This document shows, in pieces, positions 17,520 to 26,629 of a stretch of 53,199 bases of DNA. The notes beneath the pieces were generated by a model. That model was not told where the DNA came from. It worked only from the letters and a program-made list of their open reading frames with translations, and made no database searches. How positions within the stretch are numbered: the first letter of the stretch is position 1; each line of letters begins with the position of its first letter. The stretch is from Prolixibacteraceae bacterium (GTDB lineage Bacteria; Bacteroidota; Bacteroidia; Bacteroidales; Prolixibacteraceae), in assembly GCA_028282705.1 (NCBI GenBank), contig JANQHI010000018.1, forward strand, positions 1 through 53,199, read 5' to 3'. A program made the translations under genes and the position numbers.

Positions 17520-18419
17520 CTATTTATATTTTTGGCGTTTGATCAACCTTGCTGTGATGATCCTGGCCTCTTTTATAGGTTGGTCAAACTCATTGGTCTG
17601 TTGCTCTGTAATTTTATCAACCACATCCATGCCTTTTAAAACCTCCCCAAATACTGTATAATTTTGGTCTAGATGGGGAGTCCCTCCCAGGGTTTTATAT
17701 ACCTGGATATGTTCTTCAGGAATTTTATAGGGTTCTGAATTATCCAGCTCTTCTTCTGCAAGCATGTTTAAGTGCTCCTGAAGAATTGCAGTACTATCCT
17801 GGTTGGTTTCCACCTTTCTTAATTCTTGAAATTTTTGAAACAATTCTTTGTTATCAGGATTGTTTATTACTTTGTTGTAAGCCAGCCAGTTGTTTAACCT
17901 CTTTTCTGATACTTCTATTAGGCTGTCTGAACATGCTTTTCTTTGTATGATGGTAAATTGTGTGCTACTTGATTCCTGGTTAGGATTATCATTGTCTCCC
18001 ATGCGTGCTGCATTTACTGCCCCTCTTTTATGGAATAGTTTTTTATTCACCTCAGCAGGTATCCTGTATGGCAGGTCAGTAGCTCCAAGTTCATCACCTG
18101 ACGAAAGGTTTTTGCTATTGGGGTCACCTGTTTGGATCAAAAAATCATTGATAACCCTGTGAAAAAGCAAGCTGTCATAAAATCCCTGTTTAACCAGTTT
18201 TATAAAATTGTTCCTATGTTTTGGTGTTTCATCAGAAAGGCGTAAAATAATACTACCATAATTGGTTTTCAACTCAATATCTTTTTTTAAGTCATTTTTT
18301 CTGATGCCTTCTTCTACAACAGGATTACACCCAAGCCCAAACAATAAAAGAACCAGGAAGATAAATAGTTTATTGGATGAAGGCTTCCTTGAAAATTGTC
18401 TTAAGTTAGAATTTTTCAT
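17520..18419 (-). CDS. Cyclophilin-type peptidyl-prolyl isomerase, lipoprotein
   Basis: 299-residue predicted lipoprotein: hydrophobic helix then lipobox LFGLGC near residue 31. The cyclophilin core is split. The first half is TNYGSIILRLSDETPKHRNN, FYDSLLFHRVINDFLIQTGD and STQFTIIQ. A predominantly helical insertion of about 85 residues (about 155-240) follows, then GGTPHLDQNYTVFGEVLKGM. The insertion sits where cyclophilins normally have a short loop. It probably assists folding of envelope proteins. A monocistronic gene on the minus strand. Confidence 0.9.
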   Translation of the reverse strand: MKNSNLRQFSRKPSSNKLFIFLVLLLFGLGCNPVVEEGIRKNDLKKDIELKTNYGSIILRLSDETPKHRNNFIKLVKQGFYDSLLFHRVINDFLIQTGDPNSKNLSSGDELGATDLPYRIPAEVNKKLFHKRGAVNAARMGDNDNPNQESSSTQFTIIQRKACSDSLIEVSEKRLNNWLAYNKVINNPDNKELFQKFQELRKVETNQDSTAILQEHLNMLAEEELDNSEPYKIPEEHIQVYKTLGGTPHLDQNYTVFGEVLKGMDVVDKITEQQTNEFDQPIKEARIITARLIKRQKYK

Positions 18420-18470
18420 GGTTGTTTTTTTAGGTTTGAGAAGATGATTAATAGTTTAGTAAAAGTATTA

Positions 18471-19730
18471 TTATTGTAGTTTTTCTTTCAATATTTCTCT
18501 GACTTCTTTAGCAGAAGGATGTATGACTAATATGCTCCCATCCCTATCAACCAAAAAGGTTTTTCCTCCCGAATTTGGGATACCATATTTTTCCCATATC
18601 CTGTTTTGTTTGTCCATTTCAACCAGGTTTAACCAGGGGAATTTTTCCCTTTTCAATGCTTTTTTCAGTTGCTCAGTGTTTTTAAACTCGGCTGCAACTC
18701 CTACCACAGTAAACCCATTATCTTTAAATTCTTCATAAACAGGTACTATTGTCCTGCTATGTGCGATGCAAGGTCCACACCAGGATGCCCAAAGGTCAAT
18801 CAGTGCAACTTTGCCATCAACAATATCTGATAACTTGACTAGTTGCCCATCCATATCAGGAAGAGTAAAGTCAATATATTTCCCTCCAACTTTAATTTTA
18901 TCTATACTCCCTAATAGATAGCCCAGAGCTTCATTATATGGGTGCCCTTTGAATTTTTTGGACAACTTTTGATAGCTCTCATTTGCCTTGGCAATATCAA
19001 TCTTATCCTTCCTGTAAGTTATATCCTGAAACAACAAATAATAGGATACAATGGATAAATTTTGGTTGATATAATTTTGTTGCCACTCCATTGCTTCCTT
19101 CCAGATTTTCTTTTGCTTGTCATTGATAATTTTAGCTTCATCTGAGTAATCAAGCCCAGCTTTTTGCAATTCAGTTTGTATTCTGTAAAGAGGTAACTTT
19201 TCTTCATGTGATTTAGCCTGTTTCATTTTGTCAAAAATAACCTGCATGGTATCAGAATAGTAGTTTCCTTTTTTATACAGAATATCTATATTATCACTAA
19301 GTGGTTTAGCCCTATTGTAAAACTTAGTTTTTAGTTCTTTTTCAAAACTTTGATATTCAGCATTTAACTTACCTCCCTTTACAATGTTTTTGTCAAATTC
19401 TTCTTCAGGATAAAGAGTGATATTTATTTCCCCTGATTCTATAAAAAGAGCCATAGGCCTACCTCCTGCACGCTTTTTGACTTCACCAAGAAATAATTTA
19501 TAGCCTTGAGGATGTTTGAACTTTAGCTCATACTCAAAAGTGCCATTTTGGACAGGGATCTCAAGGCCTTCAAAACGCATATCTTCACCTGCTTTTAACA
19601 AGAGAATTGATTCACTTTTAAAACCCACTAATTTACCTTTTATGATACAGGTTTTCTCAATTTGCGTGCAGCCTGCTAGGATAAAAACAAAAGAAGCTAC
19701 AAGAATAGTTAGGCTGTTAATTTTTTTCAT
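18471..19730 (-). CDS. TlpA/ResA-like thioredoxin lipoprotein with DUF4369-type N terminus
   Basis: 419-residue predicted lipoprotein (lipobox FILAGC near residue 20). An N-terminal DUF4369-like beta domain (about 25-120) and a helical middle region precede an AhpC/TSA-TlpA thioredoxin domain (about 285-419) with active site WASWCGPC. It would catalyse thiol-disulfide exchange outside the inner membrane. ATG 19730 is chosen; the in-frame codon at 19751 is TTG. It lies 51 bp after the cyclophilin gene start in map order, so the two may form a minus-strand operon. Confidence 0.9.
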   Translation of the reverse strand: MKKINSLTILVASFVFILAGCTQIEKTCIIKGKLVGFKSESILLLKAGEDMRFEGLEIPVQNGTFEYELKFKHPQGYKLFLGEVKKRAGGRPMALFIESGEINITLYPEEEFDKNIVKGGKLNAEYQSFEKELKTKFYNRAKPLSDNIDILYKKGNYYSDTMQVIFDKMKQAKSHEEKLPLYRIQTELQKAGLDYSDEAKIINDKQKKIWKEAMEWQQNYINQNLSIVSYYLLFQDITYRKDKIDIAKANESYQKLSKKFKGHPYNEALGYLLGSIDKIKVGGKYIDFTLPDMDGQLVKLSDIVDGKVALIDLWASWCGPCIAHSRTIVPVYEEFKDNGFTVVGVAAEFKNTEQLKKALKREKFPWLNLVEMDKQNRIWEKYGIPNSGGKTFLVDRDGSILVIHPSAKEVREILKEKLQ

Positions 19731-19834
19731 AGGGTGATTGATTATGTACAAGTTCTTAAAATTCTATTCATGAATTTAGGGATAGGATGCTTCAATCTAA
19801 AATATCTATGGTGCATCCATAAAGATATTACTCC

Positions 19835-20524
19835 TTATTTGTTCATAATTATAGGTGTTAGCTCTTGCTTGATTTTTTCATATTCGGCTTCATCCAAAAG
19901 CCCTAAATCCATTAATTCTTTGGACTCTTTTAGTTTAGCAATTGCTTCTGCCCTGGTAAGTGGAGCATTTAAACTCTTAATTTCACCTGCTAATACTGAT
20001 TTTTCATAATCTACAACTGACATGTATTTGTTGATCCCAAAAGCTCTTCCATTGGGTTCACCCAAAAGAACTGTTAAAGCCAGGGGTTTTTTCCTGCTAC
20101 CTTTATGAGAGACTTTCATTTCCGCAATTACCACAATTTCTCCCTGCATATCTGCAGAAGCATTATCAGCTGATTCTCCACCCATGGCATTCATGATATT
20201 TCCAAACCCTGCAGGCCTACCCATTATTATGGTAGCAAAACTGTTTTTTGTTTTTGACCTTGCTTTAGCTATTCCAACATTATTACCAGCCCCAACTGCT
20301 GTTGTTGAGGTGGTAGTTCCTGTGGGGACACCAATAACCAATGTATCTCCTAGTTCAAGAACAGATCCATCAGCTGCTATGTATTTTAATATTCTGGTAT
20401 TATTCCTTATATGCTGAAATACTGCTGAATTTTGGCTGGCTTCAAATGTTAGTTCAGGTATTGGAGTTTGAGCAAAAGTACTGCTAGTAGTTAAAATGAT
20501 CAGGGCAATAATTAGTTGTTTCAT
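19835..20524 (-). CDS. Secreted or periplasmic protein with C-terminal SHOCT-like motif
   Basis: 229 residues with a clear signal peptide (MKQLIIALIILTTSSTFAQ). The middle region has Gly/Thr-rich beta segments (about 60-110) with no known motif. The C-terminal 45 residues (AEAIAKLKESKELMDLGLLD then EAEYEKIKQ) match the SHOCT short helical motif, often an oligomerisation element. No function can be assigned. A 324-bp gap without genes lies upstream. Confidence 0.8.
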   Translation of the reverse strand: MKQLIIALIILTTSSTFAQTPIPELTFEASQNSAVFQHIRNNTRILKYIAADGSVLELGDTLVIGVPTGTTTSTTAVGAGNNVGIAKARSKTKNSFATIIMGRPAGFGNIMNAMGGESADNASADMQGEIVVIAEMKVSHKGSRKKPLALTVLLGEPNGRAFGINKYMSVVDYEKSVLAGEIKSLNAPLTRAEAIAKLKESKELMDLGLLDEAEYEKIKQELTPIIMNK

Positions 20525-20848
20525 CTTATTTGGTTTTTTAAAATTATAGTTTATTATGTATAATCTTGCTTAATCAGAAAATTGTGGTTTCAAATAAAAC
20601 AAAAACCATTCCTAAGCAATAATGGGTTTTCAATTTGGATAATAAAATTGGTAATAACCCTTGCTGCCTTGCTCAAAATCAAAGCTTCTAAAAACAAGTA
20701 TCATTTGGGGCATATATGCCAAGGTGTTGATTTTTTGTTTAGGGTGAAGATAAAAAAATATACATGTAAAAACAATGCATTCCAGCTTAAGTAGGTTAAT
20801 TGGTATTTGCAGCCAAGAAACAAATTTATGTAGATTTCAAATAGCCTC
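20525..20848. other. 324-bp intergenic gap, no gene seen
   Basis: No open frame with coding character was seen on either strand. The only notable feature is the perfect palindrome GGCATATATGCC at 20709-20720, a possible protein-binding site. No strong terminator follows the acyltransferase gene and no convincing -33/-7 pair precedes the SHOCT-like gene. Confidence 0.6.
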
Positions 20849-22186
20849 TTACTTTAGGCTGCAAACCTCTTTTATGATGCCAGTTTTTTCAGCCAGCAGT
20901 GCCTTACAGGTATCTTTATTGAACATAGCTAACCATAACATGCGCCACCTGCCTATGGTTTTCCTAAACAAGATGAACCAAAAGAAAGAAAACCTTCCTA
21001 ATATTGGCAGGCTCAACATAAATACCAGTTTATGCCATATTGCAGGTAAATATGGCCATGCTATTGCCAATATGGTTAAATAGAAAGCAGGGAATAAAAC
21101 CAAACCCAAAACAATGGAAAAAGTACTCCAGAAAACAGGGTCTTTTATCTTGGTTCTTACAAAGCTGTCAATGGCAAAAAATGGGATGGCATTAAAAAGG
21201 AACCCATAAAGGAAAAAGGGGAAAGTGAATGCTAGAATCCATATATTCAGGAGAAATTCCAGAGGGTTTTTCCCTTCAGGAGCTATTACCCAGTTTCTTA
21301 GTTTCAGTTTTTTTACTTTCTCAGAAAAGGCTAAAGCCTTGTTGGCCAATTGTTCTGCTTTTTCATATTGTTCTTTTTCAAATTTGTCTAAATTGGTTAC
21401 CAGTTCCTGGCCTGCTTTGAATTGGTTGAACGCATTATTTTTTAGGTGTTGTTCTTTAAGCAATGAAGGCACTGTAATGCTCCTGATCTCCTCAAATGCA
21501 TCATAAAATTTAGTGCTCCTGATATCAAGGGTCAATGGCAGCAACTGTTTCCTAATCTCATCGCGCAAAGCAATGATGGCAGCTTGTTGGTTATCCTGGT
21601 AATCCTTAATGTAATCTTTTACTGCAATGGGTTTCCCAAAATTCACGATCAGGTTGCGCCCAAATTTCCAGTAATGGCCGTAATATATGCCAACAGGCAC
21701 TATTTTGGTATCCAGCTCAAAGTTGTTTTTTTCTTCAGCCATAAATACAATCCTTGGTACTGCCTTTTTATGGGGAATGGAATGCCTCCTGCCAGAATGG
21801 GCAGCTTCAGGGAACAGAGCAAGCACTTTGTTGTTTTCAAGCACTTTTATTGAGTCAGAAAAGGTTTTTTCATTTTTTGATAAACGTTCTTTCCCGTCAC
21901 GGATCCTGTAAACAGGCATAATTTTCAAAAACCTAAGGATTGGGCGCGCGAATTTTGATTGGAAGATATCAGCACGTGCCAGCCAAACAGGTTGCAATGC
22001 AATAGAAGTAAGGACAGCTAATGGGTCACTTAATGCATTCTGGTGGTTGGGAGCAAAAACTACTGGTTTATTTTTAGGGACATTCTTTTTTCCTGTAACT
22101 ATGATCTTTTTATGCACCAGCCTGTGGGCAAGGATAACATAAACTTTAACTATTGCATAGCCCAATGACCACTTCTCATATTTCAT
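20849..22186 (-). CDS. PlsC-family acyltransferase with C-terminal membrane helices
   Basis: 445-residue membrane-associated acyltransferase. The N-terminal PlsC domain has the catalytic HX4D motif in FAPNHQNALSDPLA (about residue 47) and a second motif at LFPEAAHSGRR (about 125). A long charged region (about 235-300) and several hydrophobic helices (about 320-425) follow. The extended form of about 450 residues is common in Bacteroidota; the exact acceptor is unknown but likely a lysophospholipid or glycerolipid. ATG 22186 is chosen over the TTG at 22237, which gives an atypical N terminus. Confidence 0.88.
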   Translation of the reverse strand: MKYEKWSLGYAIVKVYVILAHRLVHKKIIVTGKKNVPKNKPVVFAPNHQNALSDPLAVLTSIALQPVWLARADIFQSKFARPILRFLKIMPVYRIRDGKERLSKNEKTFSDSIKVLENNKVLALFPEAAHSGRRHSIPHKKAVPRIVFMAEEKNNFELDTKIVPVGIYYGHYWKFGRNLIVNFGKPIAVKDYIKDYQDNQQAAIIALRDEIRKQLLPLTLDIRSTKFYDAFEEIRSITVPSLLKEQHLKNNAFNQFKAGQELVTNLDKFEKEQYEKAEQLANKALAFSEKVKKLKLRNWVIAPEGKNPLEFLLNIWILAFTFPFFLYGFLFNAIPFFAIDSFVRTKIKDPVFWSTFSIVLGLVLFPAFYLTILAIAWPYLPAIWHKLVFMLSLPILGRFSFFWFILFRKTIGRWRMLWLAMFNKDTCKALLAEKTGIIKEVCSLK

Positions 22187-22274
22187 ATATACCTGTTTCA
22201 GAAGGCTGAAAATAGGAAAAACCAGCTGAGAATGCAACTAAAAAAGTGAGGCTTAATAACGAAGTACAAAGCAA

Positions 22275-22307
22275 AGTAAGGGCTTCACTTATAGTGAAAC
22301 CCTTACT
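22275..22307 (-). terminator. Hairpin terminator after alkaline phosphatase gene
   Basis: AGTAAGGG (22275-22282) pairs with CCCTTACT (22300-22307), and inside it TTCACT pairs with AGTGAA, with one mismatch between. On the minus strand the stem is followed by a moderately T-rich stretch. It lies about 20 bp downstream of the phosphatase stop. Confidence 0.7.
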
Positions 22308-22327
22308 AATTATACCATATCTGTTGT

Positions 22328-23485
22328 TTAGTCCAACAATAAATTCCAAATCCTTTGGTTTAGCTCAGTGTTATCCATAATGCCAATGAATTGTTCTGCT
22401 CCAGGGCCATATGCAAAAACAGGGACCATAACTGCACTGTGGTTTCCAGTGGTAAAGCCTCCTTTTGTTTTTCCTTTATCAGGGTCACAATTTAATACAG
22501 CAAAACCTCCAGTTTCATGATCAGCAGTAACAACTACCAATGTTTCTCCATCTTTTGATGCAAAATCCAATGCTTTGCCAATGGCTTTGTCAAAGTCCAG
22601 TACTTCTTCCACTACATAAATGGTACTGTTTTGGTGCCCTCCCCAGTCAATCTGTGAACCTTCAACCATTAGGAAAAAACCATCCTGGTCATTATCAAGG
22701 ATGTTTAAAGCAGTTTCAGTAGCAACAGGAAGCATATCCCCTCTTTCAGGAGCCCTGCCCGGGTGTTCAGGAGTGATAAGCCCAGCAAGTTTGCCTGAAG
22801 TAACTTTTGCAATTTGTTCCATATCTTGTAAAACCTGGTAACCATTGGCTTTCAAAGTAACAGTCAGGTCTTTCCCATCTTTCCTTTCAGTGAAATGTTT
22901 ATACCCTCCACCAATAAAAACATCAATATCAGTTTTCAGGAAATCAGCAGCAATTTCTTCATACATGCTCCTTTTTTTCTGATGTGCAATAAATGAAGCA
23001 GGGGTAGCATGAGTAATAGATGCAGTAGCTACAAGCCCTGTTGCCAGCCCTTTTTCTTCAGCTTCTTCTAATATGGTCTTCAGGGGCACAGTGTCTGGGT
23101 CAACACCAATAGCCCCATTATAGGTTTTCTTCCCTGTTGCCAGTGCAGTGCCAGCAGCAGCAGAATCTGTAACGTAATCATCTGATGAATGGGTCTTTGA
23201 AAAACCTGTGTATTTGCAATTCTGAAGGAATAAATTTCCTCCATTGGCGGTTAAGCCTGCAAACACTTGTGATACCCCCATTCCATCACCTATCAGGAAT
23301 ATAACATTTTTTGGTTTTACAACCTTAAACTCATGTTTGTATTTTTTTACTGGGTAGGTTTCCCCTCCTCTAAAAGTGAGTTCACTTTTTTCCTCCTTAA
23401 TATCTTTATAGTTTTCTTGTGCAGTTACTTGTGTAGCAATGAAAACAAAAATGAATATTAAACTTTTAACTATCCTTATTGCCAT
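22328..23485 (-). CDS. Alkaline phosphatase
   Basis: 385-residue exported phosphomonoesterase with signal peptide (about 1-22, ending VTAQ). Active-site segments are present: IFLIGDGMGVSQV (metal Asp), VTDSAAAGTALATGKKTYNG (the Ser nucleophile), VEGSQIDWGGHQN and VTADHETGG. It would release phosphate from organic esters in the periplasm or at the cell surface. Monocistronic, with a 238-bp divergent gap to the next gene. The length is at the short end of the PhoA family but no motif is missing. Confidence 0.93.
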   Translation of the reverse strand: MAIRIVKSLIFIFVFIATQVTAQENYKDIKEEKSELTFRGGETYPVKKYKHEFKVVKPKNVIFLIGDGMGVSQVFAGLTANGGNLFLQNCKYTGFSKTHSSDDYVTDSAAAGTALATGKKTYNGAIGVDPDTVPLKTILEEAEEKGLATGLVATASITHATPASFIAHQKKRSMYEEIAADFLKTDIDVFIGGGYKHFTERKDGKDLTVTLKANGYQVLQDMEQIAKVTSGKLAGLITPEHPGRAPERGDMLPVATETALNILDNDQDGFFLMVEGSQIDWGGHQNSTIYVVEEVLDFDKAIGKALDFASKDGETLVVVTADHETGGFAVLNCDPDKGKTKGGFTTGNHSAVMVPVFAYGPGAEQFIGIMDNTELNQRIWNLLLD

Positions 23486-23678
23486 CTTTGTTATTTTTAT
23501 TAATTCCTGATAAAGAAAACAATTTTATGTCTAACTTATCCATAAACCTGTTTTAAATTTTGGCCAACTAAACCTTAAATATTGCTTTTCAATATCAACA
23601 ACTTCTTTTTTTACTAAAAGGTTCAATGAAATTTAGTAACTTCATTTGGTAATTTGGCTTTTGTTTTAATCACCTGAT

Positions 23679-23701
23679 AGCCTGGTTTGCAGGCTTTTTG
23701 T
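23679..23701 (+). promoter_or_regulatory. Terminator-like leader hairpin before the 23,724 gene
   Basis: AGCCTG (23679-23684) pairs with CAGGCT (23690-23695) around GTTTG and is followed by TTTTTGT. It sits 22 bp before the ATG of the downstream gene, in the gene's own direction. It is either a leader attenuator or a terminator for an unseen short transcript. Confidence 0.5.
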
Positions 23702-23723
23702 CTAACTAATAAAAACGAACATT

Positions 23724-24119
23724 ATGAATGTAACTGTATTTATTGCCGGGATCATTGCTTTATTTGCAACCATTGGCCATTTCACAATGGGAAGGAAGCA
23801 ATTCTTGAAACCTATGTTGAATGCTGAATTTGATTTAGTAGCAAAAAAGGTTATGCACAGTGTTTTCCATTATGTGTCAGTGTTCCTTATCCTTTCTGCT
23901 TTTTTCCTCACCATGATTGGGGCAAGGGGGGCAAACTGTGTTATTGATCCTTTTATCCTTCTATTTTTCCTGGGGGCAAGTTATGTATTGATGGCAGTTT
24001 GGCAGGTAATTATTGCTTTGCTGGCTAAAGTGTCATTACTTAAAATGTTTCAGTGGATGATCTGGTTGGTTATTGGGGTGTTGATTTTTGCAGGGATAGA
24101 AAGCTTCCCGCAAGGATAA
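23724..24119 (+). CDS. Four-helix membrane protein of unknown function
   Basis: 131-residue integral membrane protein with hydrophobic helices at about 2-20, 48-66, 77-101 and 112-127. A conserved-looking polar stretch (GHFTMGRKQFLKPML) follows the first helix. No family was recognised. It is divergent from the phosphatase gene and convergent with the gene at 24,196, with a strong stem-loop in the convergent gap. A terminator-like hairpin lies in its leader. Confidence 0.75.
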   Translation: MNVTVFIAGIIALFATIGHFTMGRKQFLKPMLNAEFDLVAKKVMHSVFHYVSVFLILSAFFLTMIGARGANCVIDPFILLFFLGASYVLMAVWQVIIALLAKVSLLKMFQWMIWLVIGVLIFAGIESFPQG

Positions 24120-24127
24120 GCAAAATG

Positions 24128-24173
24128 TATTCAGCCTGGAAGTCTTGCATACCTTTGACTTACAGGCTGAATA
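24128..24173. terminator. Bidirectional stem-loop between convergent genes
   Basis: TATTCAGCCTG (24128-24138) pairs perfectly with CAGGCTGAATA (24163-24173). One mismatch further in, AAGTC (24140-24144) pairs with GACTT (24157-24161), leaving a 12-nt loop. It lies between convergent genes ending at 24119 and 24196. Confidence 0.75.
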
Positions 24174-24195
24174 TAGGTTGTTTAATTGCTGGTAT

Positions 24196-25500
24196 TTACA
24201 GGTTAATTACCATATCATAGCCCTCAATAACAATTTTCCCTCCATCTCCATTTCCTGATGTGGCTTTTAGTTTCAGGTGTTCTTTTTGTTTTACTTTTTC
24301 TGAAATAGTTAAACCAGGAGGTAGATCCAATTTAGGGTATTTTGCATTTACAAGCAGGCTATAGTTGGCAGAACTTTCTACATTCATATGTAATTTGACA
24401 TATTTGCCTTTCAAATTGACTTCTTCAAAACCAGTTTTTAATTTTTCAATTTTAAATATATCATCATAGCCTGTGGCTCCCAATGATGACATCAATGTCC
24501 CAATTTTATAGGTTGAATACTTGCTTTGCCCAATATTCATCTTTCCCAGTTCTGCAATGACCAGGTTGTCATCATATGATGAATCAGAATTGATCATCCC
24601 AACTTCAGAAAAGCCTAATTCAGAATATTTACTATTGAAGACTACTTTGCCAACATCTGCTGCTTCCAGTGTGCAATCATAGATATCCAGTTTCAAAGAT
24701 TTTAGCCCCTCTCCAAGTTTCATATGGGTGTATTTTGAAACAATTTCAGCATTATTTATTTTTTGAAATTTGAACTTATCATCATATGAATTTGCAATGA
24801 TATTGTTGGCTATACCCGCTTGAATACTTGAATATTTGCTTTCAATTTTTATGTCATTTGCTGAAGATACCTTAACATCAGAATCATATAATTTAAATGT
24901 TATATTCTTGCATGTACCTAAGCTGGCATCAGCATATTTCATGTTTAGCTCAAGGGAGGCTTCAAAATTGCCAGCCACCAAGTCACCATCATACATTTCC
25001 AGGTATGCTTGTTCAGTGAGGCTTTCAAGGTTTACATCACTGTATTTATTCTTAAGTTGGAATTCAGAAGAAGCTGGTATTTCCAGTGTATGGCTGATCT
25101 CAAAATCCTTGATTTTTACTTTGTCCCCATTTTGCAATTCAATGGTTGTTTTGCCATTGATGGTGTGCATTTTTTTCCAGAAACGCGTGTCAATTATAAA
25201 ATTGCTGCCTTGTTGTTCAAATGTAAAACCTTCAATTGCTTTGACAAGTTTTTTAATATCTTCATTGTGGTTGCCTTCAACCCTGATTTGGGTATGGATT
25301 GTTACTTTGTTGTTTTTTGTGATGCTTATATCCATATCACCAGATTTGTTGGTTACAATAATTTTTGTGCCATCAGGAACCCCTGCAGATTTTTGCAATG
25401 ATTTTGAAAACTCATTAGATGCAGTTACAACTATTCCTGAAAAGGCAAAAATAAATAGAAGGGCAAGGCTCTTAAAGGTTGGTAAATTTGTTGCTTTCAT
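24196..25500 (-). CDS. Exported repeat protein of an ECF sigma/anti-sigma operon
   Basis: 434-residue predicted exported protein (signal peptide about 1-27). From residue about 150 it is built of repeats of about 20 residues in which xKYS/xKYxxxxLG segments alternate with SYDD/GYDDxFKIxKL segments, as expected for a beta-solenoid such as the GIN/DUF4097-type adhesin-like domains. Function unknown. An upstream in-frame ATG at 25524 is also possible. Either start overlaps the 3' end of the preceding gene, so it is the third gene of the sigma - anti-sigma operon and perhaps its sensor or effector at the envelope. Confidence 0.82.
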   Translation of the reverse strand: MKATNLPTFKSLALLFIFAFSGIVVTASNEFSKSLQKSAGVPDGTKIIVTNKSGDMDISITKNNKVTIHTQIRVEGNHNEDIKKLVKAIEGFTFEQQGSNFIIDTRFWKKMHTINGKTTIELQNGDKVKIKDFEISHTLEIPASSEFQLKNKYSDVNLESLTEQAYLEMYDGDLVAGNFEASLELNMKYADASLGTCKNITFKLYDSDVKVSSANDIKIESKYSSIQAGIANNIIANSYDDKFKFQKINNAEIVSKYTHMKLGEGLKSLKLDIYDCTLEAADVGKVVFNSKYSELGFSEVGMINSDSSYDDNLVIAELGKMNIGQSKYSTYKIGTLMSSLGATGYDDIFKIEKLKTGFEEVNLKGKYVKLHMNVESSANYSLLVNAKYPKLDLPPGLTISEKVKQKEHLKLKATSGNGDGGKIVIEGYDMVINL

Positions 25501-26008
25501 AACGTTTATTTTTTTCGATTTCATGTAGTATTTTATCCAGTATCCTTATTTTTTTTGAATGATAGTCAAGCATAGCCCTGATGATAAACTCATTGGCTCC
25601 AATCTCATTCAGGTCCATTTGGTAGGATTCATAAACTTCTTCCAACCCGTCCAGTTCTTCAAAAAGGAATTTTAGTTGAGTTTTGTGTTCGGGCAATGAA
25701 GCATTTATTTGGTCCCACTTGTTGTTAGCAACCTGAATAAATTCAATTTCTTGTTTTTGCAGTTCTGGTGAAACATGGGCGAGTATAAGCTGGCTTTCCT
25801 TTTTGTCTTTTGTTTCATTATAAAAAACATAAGTTGTGCTCACAACAAAAAGCAAAATTGCTGCAGCCTTCCAAAACCAATTGGGCAAACCAGTTTTTTT
25901 GTTTTTTATTCCTAAACTGATCTCCTTCCAAAGCATTTCCTCATTGGGTGTATCTACATCAAGGTTTTGCCTGTTCTTCTTTAAATATTTTTCTAGATTC
26001 TCTTTCAT
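25472..26008 (-). CDS. Putative anti-sigma factor, single-pass membrane protein
   Basis: 178 residues: a cytoplasmic N-terminal segment (about 1-42), one membrane helix (about 43-60, WFWKAAAILLFVVSTTYVF), and an extracytoplasmic helical C terminus (about 65-178). It overlaps the end of the ECF sigma gene by 50 bp and the next gene by at least 29 bp, indicating translational coupling. By topology and position it is the anti-sigma partner. It does not show a zinc-binding HxxxCxxC motif. Confidence 0.8.
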   Translation of the reverse strand: MKENLEKYLKKNRQNLDVDTPNEEMLWKEISLGIKNKKTGLPNWFWKAAAILLFVVSTTYVFYNETKDKKESQLILAHVSPELQKQEIEFIQVANNKWDQINASLPEHKTQLKFLFEELDGLEEVYESYQMDLNEIGANEFIIRAMLDYHSKKIRILDKILHEIEKNKRYESNKFTNL

Positions 26009-26558
26009 TTAGTTCCTTTTTTACCCATTTCACAAATAATTGCTTTGCCCTGAAAAACTGGGTTTTTGATGTTGATTCAGTTATTCCCAGCATCTCAGCA
26101 ATTTCAGCATGCCTGTATCCTTCAAGTGCCCTTAATACAAGTATTTCCCTGGCACCATCAGGTAATTTTTTTATAGTTTTATGCACCAGTCTCTCTCTTA
26201 CAGTACTGTCAAATTCCTCTTCAGGGATTTCCCCCACAGCCTGTTTATCTATCCTTTCTTCAATAAAGAGGTGTTTCCTCTTCTTTTTTAGGTCAAGGCA
26301 TTTATTTATTACTATCCTTTTTAGCCAACCACCAAAAGCATCATCATTTTTCAGTTTGCCAATTTCAGTGAAAGCTTTAATAAATGCATCCTGTATGATA
26401 TCATCAGCATCAGCTTTATTGCCTGACATGCGTGTAGCAATATTGTACATTGCCTTCACATAAAGCTTATAAATTTGGTACCGGGCCCTTTCATTCCCAA
26501 TCCTGCACTGGCTGATGAGCAATACTTCAGATGCTTCTTTTAGCTTTCCCAAAATCAA
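25959..26558 (-). CDS. ECF-type RNA polymerase sigma factor
   Basis: 199 residues in the frame given. Region 2 (YQIYKLYVKAMYNIATRMSG, then ADDIIQDAFIKAF) binds core polymerase and the -10 element. Region 4 (LPDGAREILVLRALEGYRHA, then EIAEMLGITESTSKTQFFRA) is a helix-turn-helix for the -35 element. The frame has no ATG before region 2; the start given is a TTG (26558), with another TTG at 26552, so the exact N terminus is uncertain. First gene of a three-gene minus-strand operon with overlapping ends. Confidence 0.9.
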   Translation of the reverse strand: MILGKLKEASEVLLISQCRIGNERARYQIYKLYVKAMYNIATRMSGNKADADDIIQDAFIKAFTEIGKLKNDDAFGGWLKRIVINKCLDLKKKRKHLFIEERIDKQAVGEIPEEEFDSTVRERLVHKTIKKLPDGAREILVLRALEGYRHAEIAEMLGITESTSKTQFFRAKQLFVKWVKKELNERESRKIFKEEQAKP

Positions 26559-26629
26559 CTTTTTATAGGTATGACGATAAATTTCTGATTTAGTTGGAAA
26601 TAAAACAAAAAAAATATTTTTGGCTACCT

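Noticed and set aside
24836-25528. 230-codon plus-strand frame opposite the repeat-protein gene
   Set aside because: Antisense shadow; the minus-strand frame has a signal peptide, periodic repeats and operon overlap.
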